A DNA stretch of 64,000 nt from Arthrobacter mobilis (GTDB lineage Bacteria; Actinomycetota; Actinomycetes; Actinomycetales; Micrococcaceae), in assembly GCF_012395835.1 (NCBI RefSeq), contig NZ_JAAZSQ010000010.1, forward strand, positions 87,313 through 151,312. Direction: 5' to 3'. Of the stretch, positions 16,888 through 26,079 are shown piece by piece (the stretch's first letter is position 1; every line of letters starts with the position of its first letter). Below the pieces are notes generated by a model. That model was not told the origin of the DNA. It saw nothing but the letters and a program-made list of their open reading frames with translations, and searched no databases. A program made the translations under genes and the position numbers.

Positions 16888-17523
16888 ATGACTGAAGTTC
16901 CTGCCACAGCGTCCAAGGCTGCCAGGACCGGCTACCACTGGCGCGTCGTGGACATCGTGGTGGCAGCCCTCATCGCCGTCGCCGGCGGCGTGATCTTCTG
17001 GGCCTGGTCCCAGGGCGCCCACCTCGTTTCCGCGCCGCTGAACGCCATCTACCCGCCCCTGACCGGCCTCTACGCCGGCGGCTGGATGATTCCGGCCGTG
17101 CTGGGCATGCTCATCATCCGCAAGCCGGGCGCGGCGCTGTTCTGCGAAACCGTCGCCGCCACCGGGGAGCTCATCATGGGGTCGCAGTACGGCACCACGG
17201 TGCTGATCTCCGGCCTCCTGCAGGGCCTGGGCGCCGAACTGGTGTTCGCGGCGTTCGTCTACCGGAAGTTCAACCTGCCGGTGTCGCTGCTGGCCGGGGC
17301 AGGGGCAGGGCTGTTCTGCGGCCTGAACGACTCCTTTGCGCCGTGGGGCTGGAACATCGCCTATGAGGCCGGGGACAAGCTCGCCTACATCGTGTTCACC
17401 GCGGTCTCCGGAGCGATCATTGCCGGGGCCCTGTCCTGGATCGCCACCCGGGGCCTGGCAAGGACCGGGGTGCTCAGCTCCTTCGCGTCCCGCCGGGCCG
17501 CCTCGGAGCCGGTCTTTTCCTGA
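16888..17523 (+). CDS. ykoE: ECF transporter S component, thiamine precursor (YkoE)
   Basis: A 211-residue membrane protein with about six hydrophobic segments. Features of the YkoE family include WRVVDIVVAALIAVAGG, the NAIYPPLTGLYAGGWMIP loop and the WGWNIAYE segment. It captures a thiamine precursor, probably hydroxymethylpyrimidine, for an energy-coupling-factor importer. The ATG at 16888 has an AGGAGG 6-11 nt upstream. It follows a TPP riboswitch, and its stop overlaps the ykoD start (TGATG). Confidence 0.93.
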   Translation: MTEVPATASKAARTGYHWRVVDIVVAALIAVAGGVIFWAWSQGAHLVSAPLNAIYPPLTGLYAGGWMIPAVLGMLIIRKPGAALFCETVAATGELIMGSQYGTTVLISGLLQGLGAELVFAAFVYRKFNLPVSLLAGAGAGLFCGLNDSFAPWGWNIAYEAGDKLAYIVFTAVSGAIIAGALSWIATRGLARTGVLSSFASRRAASEPVFS

Positions 17524-19058
17524 TGTCCGCCGACAACAGCAGCGGTCCGGCCGCGGTGCGGCCGGCCGCCGTCTCCGCCCGCGGCTGGGGCTGGCGGCAT
17601 GCGGGCCGTCCGGCCCCCGCCGTGCATGGCCTGGACCTGGAGATCCTCCCGGGCGAGCGGGTGTTGCTGCTGGGCGCCTCGGGCGCCGGCAAGTCGACGT
17701 TGCTGCACGCCCTGGCCGGGGTGCTGGGTGACGACGACGACGGTGCCGACGAGACCGGCACGCTGCTGGTCGACGGCGCCGCGCCCCGGGCCGGCCGCGG
17801 CCGGGCCGGGCTGATGCAGCAGGACCCGGAAACCCAGGTGGTGCTCTCCCGGCTGGGCGACGATGTGGCCTTCGGCGCCGAAAACCTTGCCGTGCCCCGG
17901 GAGCGGATCTGGCCGCGCGTGCAGGAAGCGCTTGAGGACGTCGGACTGGCCGGCTTTGCCCTGGACCACCCGACGTCGTCCTTGTCCGGCGGACAGAAGC
18001 AGCGCCTTGCGCTGGCAGGCATCCTGGCCATGCGCCCCGGGCTGGTCCTGCTGGACGAGCCCACCGCCAACCTGGATCCGGCCGGCGTGCTGGAGGTGCG
18101 CGACGCCGTCGGCCGGTGCCTGGACAAGACCGGCGCCACCCTGGTGGTGGTCGAGCACCGCGTAGCCGTGTGGAAGGATCTCGTGGACCGGATCGTGGTG
18201 CTGCAGCCGGGCCTCGACGCCCAGGGCCGGCAGCAGCCGGCGGTGCTGCTGGACGGTCCGCCGGAGCAGGTGCTGGCCCGGGCCGGGGCCATGCTCGCCG
18301 CCGCCGGGGTGTGGGTGCCCGGCCACCTGCCTGCCACCCGGGCCCGGCGCGGCGACGGCGGCGGCAGCCTGCTGCTGGCCGCCGAGGACCTGGCGGTGTC
18401 CCGGGAACGGCAGCGCCGCCGGGGCCCGCGTCCGGTGCCGGTGCAGTCAGGGGTCAACGCCGAGGTCCGGGCCGGCCGGGCCCTGACCATCACCGGCCCC
18501 AACGGCGCCGGTAAGTCCACGGTGGCGCTGACCTTGGCCGGACTGCTCGCACCTGCCGCCGGCAGGGTGGTTGCCACGGAGGCGCTCGGCGCAGGTGCGG
18601 GAACCGACCCGTACCGGTGGAAGGCGGTGCAGCTGATTTCGCGCATCGGGACCGTTTTCCAGGAGCCCGAGCACCAGTTCGTCGCCGGCACGGTCCGGGA
18701 CGAGCTCATGTTCGGCCCGCGGCAGCTGGGCCGCGGCGCAGAGCGGGTGGACGAACTGCTCGAGCGGCTGCGCCTGGCACACCTGGCGGAGGCCAACCCC
18801 TACACACTCTCCGGCGGCGAGAAACGGCGGTTGTCGGTGGCCACCGTCCTGGCGGCGCACCCGCAGGTGCTCGTGCTCGACGAGCCCACCTTCGGCCAGG
18901 ACGCGAACACCTGGGCCGAACTGGCCTCGTTCCTCTCCGAACTGCTCGATGCCGGCACCGCGGTGGTTTCCGTGACCCACGACGAGGAATTCAGCGCGGT
19001 CCTGGGCGGCACCGGGCTCCGGCTGGGCTCGGCCCCGATGACGGCAGGTGCCGCATGA
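17523..19058 (+). CDS. ykoD: ECF transporter double ATPase (YkoD)
   Basis: A 511-residue protein with two ABC ATPase domains in one chain. The first has Walker A GASGAGKST and signature LSGGQKQR; the second has GPNGAGKST and LSGGEKRR, with Walker B LDEPT in both. It powers the YkoEDC ECF importer from the cytoplasmic side. It overlaps ykoE by 3 nt and ykoC by 4 nt. The fused-ATPase layout matches YkoD and differs from EcfA/EcfA-prime pairs. Confidence 0.93.
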   Translation: MSADNSSGPAAVRPAAVSARGWGWRHAGRPAPAVHGLDLEILPGERVLLLGASGAGKSTLLHALAGVLGDDDDGADETGTLLVDGAAPRAGRGRAGLMQQDPETQVVLSRLGDDVAFGAENLAVPRERIWPRVQEALEDVGLAGFALDHPTSSLSGGQKQRLALAGILAMRPGLVLLDEPTANLDPAGVLEVRDAVGRCLDKTGATLVVVEHRVAVWKDLVDRIVVLQPGLDAQGRQQPAVLLDGPPEQVLARAGAMLAAAGVWVPGHLPATRARRGDGGGSLLLAAEDLAVSRERQRRRGPRPVPVQSGVNAEVRAGRALTITGPNGAGKSTVALTLAGLLAPAAGRVVATEALGAGAGTDPYRWKAVQLISRIGTVFQEPEHQFVAGTVRDELMFGPRQLGRGAERVDELLERLRLAHLAEANPYTLSGGEKRRLSVATVLAAHPQVLVLDEPTFGQDANTWAELASFLSELLDAGTAVVSVTHDEEFSAVLGGTGLRLGSAPMTAGAA

Positions 19059-19849
19059 GGCAGGCCCTGACCCTGCACGGCAGCCAGGCACTGCTGGCGC
19101 GGGCCAACCCGCTGGCCAAGTTCGCCGCCGTCATGCTGATCACGCTGGTGCTGGCGCTGTCCATCGACTGGGTGTCCGCGTCCGTGGCGCTGCTGGGCGA
19201 GCTGGCGCTCTTCCCGCTGGCCGGGCTGACCGTGCGCCTGCTGTGGCAGCGCGGCTGGCCGCTGATCCTGGCCGCCTTGCTGGGCGGCTGGAGCACCGCG
19301 ATCCTCTCCGCGGACAGCGGCGAGGTGCTGCTCGACGCAGGCATCTGGTCCATCAGCGAAGGATCGCTGCAGCTGGGGCTGGGGTTCATGCTGCGCGGCC
19401 TGGCGATCGCACTGCCGGCGATCCTGCTGATGAGCTGCACGGACCCCACGGACCTGGCCGATGCACTCGCGCAGAAGGCCAGGCTGCCGCACCGCTTCGT
19501 GCTGGGCACCCTGGCCGCGCTGCGGCTGGTCGGACTCATGGCGGAGGAGTGGCAGACCATCGGCATGGCGCGCCGGGCCCGCGGCGTCGGCGCGCAGGGC
19601 GGCCCGCTGCGGCGGGCGCACGCGATGCTGGGGCAGAGCTTTGGGCTGCTGGTCCAGGCCATCCGGCGGGCCTCCCGGCTGGCGGTGACCATGGAGGCCC
19701 GCGGCTTCGGCGGCGCCCGGCGCAGCTGGGCGCGGGAATCGACGTTCAGCACCATCGATGTGTGGGTGGTGCTGGGCGGGCTGCTGATCGCCGGCGCCGC
19801 CCTGGCAGCGGCGGTGGGCGCCGGGACCTGGAACCTGGTGTTTGCCTGA
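19055..19849 (+). CDS. ykoC: ECF transporter T component (YkoC)
   Basis: A 264-residue transmembrane coupling protein of the CbiQ/EcfT family. Hydrophobic segments surround coupling-helix motifs ARRARGVG and TMEARGFG (both Ala-Arg-Gly types) that contact the ATPases. The ATG at 19055 overlaps the ykoD stop in ATGA. It ends 2 nt before the convergent pabC gene. Confidence 0.92.
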   Translation: MRQALTLHGSQALLARANPLAKFAAVMLITLVLALSIDWVSASVALLGELALFPLAGLTVRLLWQRGWPLILAALLGGWSTAILSADSGEVLLDAGIWSISEGSLQLGLGFMLRGLAIALPAILLMSCTDPTDLADALAQKARLPHRFVLGTLAALRLVGLMAEEWQTIGMARRARGVGAQGGPLRRAHAMLGQSFGLLVQAIRRASRLAVTMEARGFGGARRSWARESTFSTIDVWVVLGGLLIAGAALAAAVGAGTWNLVFA

Positions 19850-19851
19850 GG

Positions 19852-20724
19852 TTAGTCGCGGCTGCCCTTGACCAGCAGCGCGGTCAGTTCCTCGGTCAAC
19901 TCCCGCGAGACCGGGATCTCCTTGCCGTCGATGCTGCGCACCGGAGCCATCAGCCGGATGCTCGAGACCAGCCAGACCGCGTCGGCCTCGAACAGATCGT
20001 GCGGCTCCAGCGGGCCGTAGCCGAGGTGCCAGCCGGCTTCTGCCGCGGTCTTGAACAGCGCGCCCTGGGACGTGCCCGGCAGCACCCCGCTTTCCAGCAG
20101 CGGAGTGGTCAGCGTCTTCACGCCGTCGCGCACGGTGGCGATCAGCACCGTGGAGGTGGGGCCTTCGAGCACCCGGCCGTCGCTGGAGGTGAAGATGACA
20201 TCGTCCGCGCCCTGCTTCTTCGCGTAGCGCAGCGCCGCCATGTTGACGGCGTAGGAGAGGGTCTTGGCGCCCAGCAGCAGCCAGGGTGCGCGTTCGGCCA
20301 CCGAGCTGTCATAGCCGCGGTCCAGCAGCAGCACCTCGATGCCGGTCTCGCGCTGCTGCCGGCCGGAGGTCCCCGGGGCGCTGGCCTGGACCCATGCGGT
20401 GGGGGTGCCGGCTCCCTCGACCCCGCGGGTCACCAGCAGCCTGACCACCAGCTCGGTGGCCGGAGGATGCTCGGCGAGGGCAGTGGCGATCGCCCTTTCC
20501 CACGCCGGGGCGGGCGGGATCACCAGGTCCATGGCCTCGGCCGAGGCGGCGAGCCGGGCCAGGTGGGCGGAGAGCTTCCGTGGTGTTCCGTCCACGGCGA
20601 GCATGGTTTCGAAGATGCCGTCCCCCCGGGTCACACCTTGGTCGGTGGCCATCAGCTGGGGCTTGGACGCATCGGCTACCCGGCCGTTTTCATGGTCGGG
20701 ATCGAGGAACACCAAAACTGTCAT
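19852..20724 (-). CDS. pabC: 4-amino-4-deoxychorismate lyase (PLP fold IV)
   Basis: A 290-residue class IV aminotransferase-fold protein. The PLP Lys is at residue 154 in LGAKTLSYAVN, and VTRGDGIFET and the EGPTSTVL loop are typical of the family. PabC removes pyruvate from aminodeoxychorismate to give p-aminobenzoate for folate. The specific role over branched-chain or D-amino acid transaminases is inferred from motifs and the presence of a pabB gene 3 kb away. The ATG at 20722-20724 is 7 nt from a TAGGCT box. Confidence 0.82.
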   Translation of the reverse strand: MTVLVFLDPDHENGRVADASKPQLMATDQGVTRGDGIFETMLAVDGTPRKLSAHLARLAASAEAMDLVIPPAPAWERAIATALAEHPPATELVVRLLVTRGVEGAGTPTAWVQASAPGTSGRQQRETGIEVLLLDRGYDSSVAERAPWLLLGAKTLSYAVNMAALRYAKKQGADDVIFTSSDGRVLEGPTSTVLIATVRDGVKTLTTPLLESGVLPGTSQGALFKTAAEAGWHLGYGPLEPHDLFEADAVWLVSSIRLMAPVRSIDGKEIPVSRELTEELTALLVKGSRD

Positions 20725-20731
20725 GCATTCC

Positions 20732-20737
20732 AGCCTA
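20732..20737 (-). promoter_or_regulatory. -10 box of pabC, leaderless spacing
   Basis: TAGGCT on the minus strand, 7 nt before the pabC ATG. Confidence 0.45.
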
Positions 20738-20741
20738 GCGG

Positions 20742-20790
20742 CAGGGGCCCCGCTTGAGCTTGCGAAAGCGGGGGAGCCGCGACGCGTTAG
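20742..20790 (+). repeat. Dispersed repeat, diverged module A
   Basis: A diverged copy. Its stem CCCCGCTT at 20748-20755 pairs perfectly with AAGCGGGG at 20766-20773, and it ends with GACGCGTTAG like other copies. It lies in the pabC-cls divergent region. Confidence 0.65.
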
Positions 20791-20839
20791 TCTAGGGACA
20801 GCGACGCCGAAGGCCGGCGGGAGGGGGGAATTACGGGAC

Positions 20840-22318
20840 GTGTTGTGGCCGCTGGCGGGGTGGGGCGCATTCCCCAACTGGGTGCTGGTCCTCTTCGGTA
20901 TCCTCGACATGGTCATCCGCCTCGCCGCCCTGGGCATTGTGCCCGGCAACCGCCGGCCCACCACGGCCATGGCCTGGCTGCTGGCGATTTTCCTCATCCC
21001 GCTGGTGGGCCTGCCGCTGTTCCTGATGTTCGGCAGCTACAAGCTCTCCTCCCGCCGGCTCCGCCAGCAGGCCGAGATCAACCAGAAAGTCCTGGAGGCT
21101 ACCCGGGAGCTGAAGGAGCCGCGCAGCGCGATGGAGGCGCCCACCTGGGTGCATTCGGCGGCCGAACTCAACCGCACGCTTGGCTCGTTCCCCGTGCTGG
21201 ACGGCAATACCGTGCAGCTGTTCGCCGACTACCGCGCCTCGATCGCGGCGATGACGGAAGCGGTGCGCCAGGCCCGCGAGTACGTCAACGTCGAGTTCTA
21301 CATCATGGCCAAGGACGAGGTCACGGACGAGCTGTTCGAGGCGCTGCAGGAGGCTGCCCGCCGCGGCGTCACCGTGCGCCTGCTGTTCGACCACATCGGC
21401 ACCCTGCGGGTGGCCGGCTACCGCAAATTCCTGCGCTGGCTCAAGCAAAGCGGGATCCAGTGGCACCGCATGCTGCCGATCTTCCCGGTCCGCGGCCAGT
21501 GGCGCCGGGTGGACCTGCGCAACCACCGCAAGATCCTCGTGGTGGACGGGCACGTGGCTTTCACCGGTTCACAGAACCTGATCGAACCGGGATACCTGCG
21601 CGCTTCCAGCCGCCGCACCGGCCGCGGCTGGGTGGAACTGATGGCCCGGCTGGAAGGACCCATCGTCACCGCGCTGAACGTCGTCTTCGCCACCGACTGG
21701 TACAGCGAGACGGACGAGCTGCTCGCGCACGAACTGTTCACCCCGTCCAGCGTGACCGAGTCCGGGCCGATGACCTGCCAGGTGGTCCCGAGCGGCCCGG
21801 GCTTCGAGGCGGAGAACAACCTGCGCCTGTTCAACACGCTCATCTACTCGGCGGTGGAGCGGCTTTCGGTGTGCAGCCCGTACTTCGTGCCGGACGATTC
21901 GCTGCTCTATGCCATCACGACGGCGGCACAGCGCGGCGTGGACGTGGAGCTGTTCGTCTCCGAACAGGGCGACCAGTTCCTGGTCCACCACGCCCAGCGC
22001 TCCTATTACCAGGCGCTGCTGCAGGCCGGGGTGCGGATCTACCTGTATCCGAAGCCGATGGTACTGCATGCGAAGTTCCTCACGGTGGACGGGTACGTGG
22101 GGGTGCTGGGCTCGAGCAACCTGGACATGCGCTCCTTCTCGCTGAACCTGGAGGTGTCCCTGATGATGCTCGGCGACGACATCGTGCCGCGGCTGTTGGA
22201 GATCGCCGACAGCTACCGGAAGGTTTCACGTGAACTGACGCTGGACGAATGGGCGCGGCGGCCGCGCGGCGAACGGTACATCGACAACGTCTGCCGGCTC
22301 ACCGCAACCCTGCAGTAA
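20840..22318 (+). CDS. cls: Cardiolipin synthase
   Basis: A 492-residue membrane enzyme of the phospholipase D superfamily that condenses phosphatidylglycerols to cardiolipin. Two N-terminal hydrophobic segments precede two HKD catalytic motifs, HRKILVVDGHVAFTGSQN from about residue 228 and HAKFLTVDGYVGVLGSSN from about residue 409. The start is GTG at 20840, with a GGAGGGGGGA run ending about 10 nt upstream. It ends 12 nt from a convergent monooxygenase gene. Confidence 0.92.
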   Translation: MLWPLAGWGAFPNWVLVLFGILDMVIRLAALGIVPGNRRPTTAMAWLLAIFLIPLVGLPLFLMFGSYKLSSRRLRQQAEINQKVLEATRELKEPRSAMEAPTWVHSAAELNRTLGSFPVLDGNTVQLFADYRASIAAMTEAVRQAREYVNVEFYIMAKDEVTDELFEALQEAARRGVTVRLLFDHIGTLRVAGYRKFLRWLKQSGIQWHRMLPIFPVRGQWRRVDLRNHRKILVVDGHVAFTGSQNLIEPGYLRASSRRTGRGWVELMARLEGPIVTALNVVFATDWYSETDELLAHELFTPSSVTESGPMTCQVVPSGPGFEAENNLRLFNTLIYSAVERLSVCSPYFVPDDSLLYAITTAAQRGVDVELFVSEQGDQFLVHHAQRSYYQALLQAGVRIYLYPKPMVLHAKFLTVDGYVGVLGSSNLDMRSFSLNLEVSLMMLGDDIVPRLLEIADSYRKVSRELTLDEWARRPRGERYIDNVCRLTATLQ

Positions 22319-22330
22319 CCCGGCCCGTGC

Positions 22331-23470
22331 CTACTGGCCGGCGACGGTGCGGCCGATGAGCCGGGCGACGGCGGGGAGGCCGGAGAGCCGGACCAGGGTG
22401 CGGCGGACGGCGGAGGCCAGCGGCGTCGCGGGCACGAACCACTTCGCGGCCGCCCGTCCGGCCGCCTGGTGCCGCAGCACCTGCGGCCGCCACCGGTCCT
22501 CGAAGGATTGCAGCCCGGTGGCAGGATCCGGCTGCGCGGCCAGCTCCCCGGCCAGGACCTGCGCGCCGGCAACGGCCAGCGACGCCCCCTGTCCGGCCAG
22601 CAGGGAAACCGCCGCCGCGGCGTCGCCCAGCAGAACGGTCCGGCCGGCATGCCAGCCGGGCATCTGGATCTGCGCGACCTGGTCGTAGTAGAACCGGTCC
22701 GGGCAGTGCGCCAGGGCCGCCGGGCAGATCCAGCCCAGCCGGCCGTACCGCCGCCGCAGTTCCGCCCGGGGATCGGCCGGCAGCGCCGGGGAGTCCGTCC
22801 GATGCACGGCCATGGCCGTGGTGCGCCCGTCGCGCAGCCGGTAGAAGAACATGGCCTCGTCCCGGGTATCGGTCACCGCCACCCGGTTGCCCAGCTCCGC
22901 GGCCACCTGCGCATCCTCGAACAGGTAGGCGCCCACGTGGTAGCCCAGGAACCGGAAATAGTCCTGCTCCGGGCCGAAGACCAGGCCGCGGACGGCCGAA
23001 TGCACTCCGTCGGCGCCGACGAGCAGGTCGGCTGCGAAGCTGCCGGCCCTGCCGGCGGCCACCTGCACGCCGTCGTCGTCCTGCTGCACCGCGGTGACCT
23101 GTATGCCGTAGCGCAGGTCCACCGAGTCCGGCAGGCAGCCGCGCAGCGCCTGTTCGAGGTCCGGCCGCAGGATGCTGGCCAGTGCCCCGCCGGCCAGGCG
23201 GGAGAAGCCGGCGGAGCGGAGGCTGGCCCGCCGGCGGCCGGTGCGGCCCACGTAGTCCACGCGGGGGATGGCGTAGCCGGCTTCGCGGATCCGCTCCAGC
23301 GCCCCCAGGGAGTCCGCGGCGGCCCAGCCGGGGCCGAAGAAATCGATCAGATAGCCCTCGGGCCGCGGTGCCGGAGCCTGTTCCAGCACCGTCACCTGCC
23401 AGCCGCTGCGGGCCAGGAACCCGGCGGCGGACAGTCCGGCAATCCCGGCGCCGCAGACCAGGGCCTTCAT
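22331..23470 (-). CDS. FAD-dependent monooxygenase/oxidoreductase
   Basis: A 379-residue flavoprotein of the PHBH/UbiH-like group. It starts MKALVCGAGIAGLSAAGFLA, a Rossmann GxGxxG that binds FAD, and has DLLVGADGVHSAVR and the late VLLGDAAAAV motif that contacts FAD. The substrate is unknown. It is the last gene of a leftward operon (LysE, phosphatase, PabB fusion) with a 26-nt gap and AAGGAG before its ATG. Confidence 0.85.
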   Translation of the reverse strand: MKALVCGAGIAGLSAAGFLARSGWQVTVLEQAPAPRPEGYLIDFFGPGWAAADSLGALERIREAGYAIPRVDYVGRTGRRRASLRSAGFSRLAGGALASILRPDLEQALRGCLPDSVDLRYGIQVTAVQQDDDGVQVAAGRAGSFAADLLVGADGVHSAVRGLVFGPEQDYFRFLGYHVGAYLFEDAQVAAELGNRVAVTDTRDEAMFFYRLRDGRTTAMAVHRTDSPALPADPRAELRRRYGRLGWICPAALAHCPDRFYYDQVAQIQMPGWHAGRTVLLGDAAAAVSLLAGQGASLAVAGAQVLAGELAAQPDPATGLQSFEDRWRPQVLRHQAAGRAAAKWFVPATPLASAVRRTLVRLSGLPAVARLIGRTVAGQ

Positions 23471-23496
23471 GTCGTGCTCCTTCGCCTGCTCCGGGC

Positions 23497-25578
23497 TCAG
23501 TCCGGAAATTCCGCGCCCAGGGCCGAGAGCACCCCGAAGGCCTTGGCCCGCACCTCGTCCCATTCGTCCTCGGGAACCGAATCCGCGGTGACCGCGCCGC
23601 CGACGCCGAGGGAGAGCCGGCCGCCGTGCATCACCAGGGTGCGGATCACCACCGACAGATCAGCGGCCCCGTTGGGCGAAAAATATCCGATGGCGCCGGA
23701 ATAGACCCCGCGCGGCCCGGACTCGAGCTCGTCGAGGATCTCCATCGTGCTGATCTTCGGCGCCCCGGTCATCGACCCGGCCGGAAAGGCCGCGAGCACG
23801 GCCTCGGCCCGCACCGCCTCCGGGGACAGCTGTGCGTCGATGGTGGAGACCATCTGGTGCACCGTGGCGTAGCTTTCGACCGCGCAGAGCCGGCTGACCT
23901 GCAGCGAACCCGGCACCGCGAAGTGGCTCAGGTCATTGCGCAGCAGGTCCACGATCATGATGTTCTCGGCCCGGTCCTTGGCACTGGCCAACAGGTCCGC
24001 CCGCAGTGCGGCATCAACGGCCGGATCCGCGTCGCGGCGCCGGGTGCCCTTGATCGGCTCGGCCCGCAGCGCCCCGCCGGCACTGATCCGCAGGAACCGC
24101 TCCGGGGAGGTGCTGGCCACCGCCAGCCCGCCCAGCCGCAGGAAGCTGGCGAAGGGGGCGGGGTTGCTGCGGCGCAGCGCCGCATAGATGCGCAGCGGGT
24201 CCACCGGTTCCGGCAGCCGGGCCTGGAGCGCCGTCGTCAGGCAGACCTCGTAGGAGTTGCCCTCGCGGATTTCCTCCTGGGCGCGGCGGATCTTCGCCAG
24301 GTATTCCTCCCGGCTGTCGCGGACGCTGAACTGCAGCCGTGGAAAGCTGCCGGCACCGCCGGAGGCCGCCGGGCCGCCGGCCGTCCCGGCCGTGCCCGCG
24401 ACCGCGGCCCGGGCTTCCGCCAGCCACCGGTGGACTTCGTTCCCGTCATGCCCGGGCACGGCATCGCTGCCGGTGGCACCGTCGTCGCCGGACAGTGCCA
24501 GCAGCCAGGTGCAGCGCTGCTCATGGTCCAGCAGCACGGCCCGGCCGGCATGGACCAGGGCGGCATCGGGCACCTCGGAGGCAACGTCCCGGGCCCCGGC
24601 CTCGCGTTTGAGCTCGTAGCCGAGGTAGCCGACCCAGCCCAGGGCGAACTCGCCGGGCACCTGGGCCGGCAGCGACGGCCCGCCGGTCCAGGCGGATTCG
24701 AGCCAGCGGAAGAACGGTCCGCGGACCCGGGTGGTGACGGCCCCGGCCCGGACACAGGTGGTGCCGGAACGGTGTTCGGCGTAGCGGCCGAAGCTGCCGG
24801 CATCGTCGGCGAGGATGCTCAGCGCGCTGCGGGCCGGGGCCCCCGGAACCGGGGCCGCCCCGGCGTCGGAACTGTCCAGCCACACCGCGTGCTCGGCCTG
24901 CCCGTAGAGCCGGCCGAACAGGCGCTCGGCGTCGGGGTAGGCATCCACCCGCTCGGCCAGGAGACGGTTGCCCCGCTGCCTGGCCAGGTGGGCGTGCTCG
25001 GGCGCCAGCAGGGCCTCCAGCTGGGGCAGGGTGGCCAGCGCGCGCAGCACCTCGGCGGGGGTGCTGTCCCCGCCCGGCCCGTGCACGACGACGTCGGCCT
25101 GGCCGCCGACGTCGTCGCCGGCCAGCCAGGCATCCTCCTGGGCCGCCCACATGTCCCAGTACGGCTCGTAGCCGGCGCCGTCGCGCGCCAGCGCGCGCCG
25201 GCGCCGGGGGGCTGCCTCGGCCTCGATCCAGATGGTCGCGCCGATCAGCTCCCGCGCGGCGGCGTGGGCGGCGCCGACGCCTTCCACCAGCACCACTTCG
25301 GCAGGATCGGTGGTGCGTGCGGGTCCGTCCGTACCGCGCTGCCAGTCCCAGCTGGTCCACACGGCCTGCCGGCCGGCGGCCAGGGGCTCGAGCACCATCT
25401 CGCGGTAGCGCCGCTGGCCGTCCGCCAGTCCGCCCCAGCCCGGATAGATATCCTCCAGATGGAACAGGGCCACGCCGCGGTGGGCGCGCAGCAGGGCCGC
25501 CAGTTCCACGGCCAGCGTGGTTTTGCCGGCACCGGACCGGCCGTCCACGGCAATGATGAACGGCTTAGCGGCGGGCAT
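23497..25578 (-). CDS. pabB: Aminodeoxychorismate synthase component I fused to a P-loop kinase-like domain
   Basis: A 693-residue two-part protein. Residues 1 to about 215 are a P-loop NTPase domain similar in layout to uridine kinase, with Walker A DGRSGAGKTT (Lys19) and a VVLVEGVGAAH segment near residue 95. The rest is a chorismate-binding enzyme with GNSYEVCLTT, EPIKGTRRR, LLRNDLS and SMTGAPK. The Lys in PIKGT is the residue that distinguishes PabB from anthranilate synthase, where Ala is usual. It should make aminodeoxychorismate for folate. No PabA domain is present, so a glutaminase must come from elsewhere. The start overlaps the phosphatase stop by 14 nt. Confidence 0.88.
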   Translation of the reverse strand: MPAAKPFIIAVDGRSGAGKTTLAVELAALLRAHRGVALFHLEDIYPGWGGLADGQRRYREMVLEPLAAGRQAVWTSWDWQRGTDGPARTTDPAEVVLVEGVGAAHAAARELIGATIWIEAEAAPRRRRALARDGAGYEPYWDMWAAQEDAWLAGDDVGGQADVVVHGPGGDSTPAEVLRALATLPQLEALLAPEHAHLARQRGNRLLAERVDAYPDAERLFGRLYGQAEHAVWLDSSDAGAAPVPGAPARSALSILADDAGSFGRYAEHRSGTTCVRAGAVTTRVRGPFFRWLESAWTGGPSLPAQVPGEFALGWVGYLGYELKREAGARDVASEVPDAALVHAGRAVLLDHEQRCTWLLALSGDDGATGSDAVPGHDGNEVHRWLAEARAAVAGTAGTAGGPAASGGAGSFPRLQFSVRDSREEYLAKIRRAQEEIREGNSYEVCLTTALQARLPEPVDPLRIYAALRRSNPAPFASFLRLGGLAVASTSPERFLRISAGGALRAEPIKGTRRRDADPAVDAALRADLLASAKDRAENIMIVDLLRNDLSHFAVPGSLQVSRLCAVESYATVHQMVSTIDAQLSPEAVRAEAVLAAFPAGSMTGAPKISTMEILDELESGPRGVYSGAIGYFSPNGAADLSVVIRTLVMHGGRLSLGVGGAVTADSVPEDEWDEVRAKAFGVLSALGAEFPD

Positions 25579-26071
25579 CGAGGGATTTCCTCACGTACTC
25601 GACAATCCCCGGCACGGCCGATCGGATCATCTCCCAGCAGGCGTCGAAATCCGCGTCGTTGCCGAACCACGGGTCGTAGATGCCCTGTTCTTCGGGAGCG
25701 CGTCCGGCCAGGGCCGGATCGAAGGAGCGGAACATCCTCACCTTGCCGCGGGCTGCCTCGTCCGGGGCCAGGCGCAGCAGTTCGTCGAAGTGGTCGGCGT
25801 CCAGGGTGAGGATCAGGTCCCGGTCGGCGAACCAGAGCAGCTCGAACTGCCGGGCGCGGTGCGCCTCGCTGGCCAGCCCGGCCAGGGCCAGCCGCCTGGC
25901 CGCCCGCGGATCGATCGGCCGGCCGGCCTCCCAGTCCGAGATTCCCGCCGAATCCACGGTGACATCGCTGGCGAGCCCGGCCTCGGCGACGGCCTGCGTG
26001 AGCATGAATTCGGCCATTGGCGAGCGGCAGATGTTCCCGGTGCAGACGGTGATGATGCGGTACATAGCCAT
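25565..26071 (-). CDS. Low molecular weight protein-tyrosine phosphatase
   Basis: A 168-residue LMW-PTP. The active-site loop CTGNICRS is at residues 10-17 (CX5R with Cys10 and Arg16) and the general-acid Asp is in YDPWFG near the C terminus. It would dephosphorylate tyrosine residues on proteins, for example in exopolysaccharide control, or possibly act on arsenate. The ATG at 26069-26071 is 8 nt after the LysE stop, so it is likely translated from the same message. A second ATG at 26063-26065 would shorten the protein by two residues. The 3-prime end overlaps the next gene. Confidence 0.93.
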   Translation of the reverse strand: MAMYRIITVCTGNICRSPMAEFMLTQAVAEAGLASDVTVDSAGISDWEAGRPIDPRAARRLALAGLASEAHRARQFELLWFADRDLILTLDADHFDELLRLAPDEAARGKVRMFRSFDPALAGRAPEEQGIYDPWFGNDADFDACWEMIRSAVPGIVEYVRKSLDARR

Positions 26072-26079
26072 GAGTCTAG

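Noticed and set aside
23182..25809. An 875-codon plus-strand frame over the monooxygenase and pabB genes
   Set aside because: It spans two real minus-strand genes and their junction and has Arg/Gly/Pro-rich composition.
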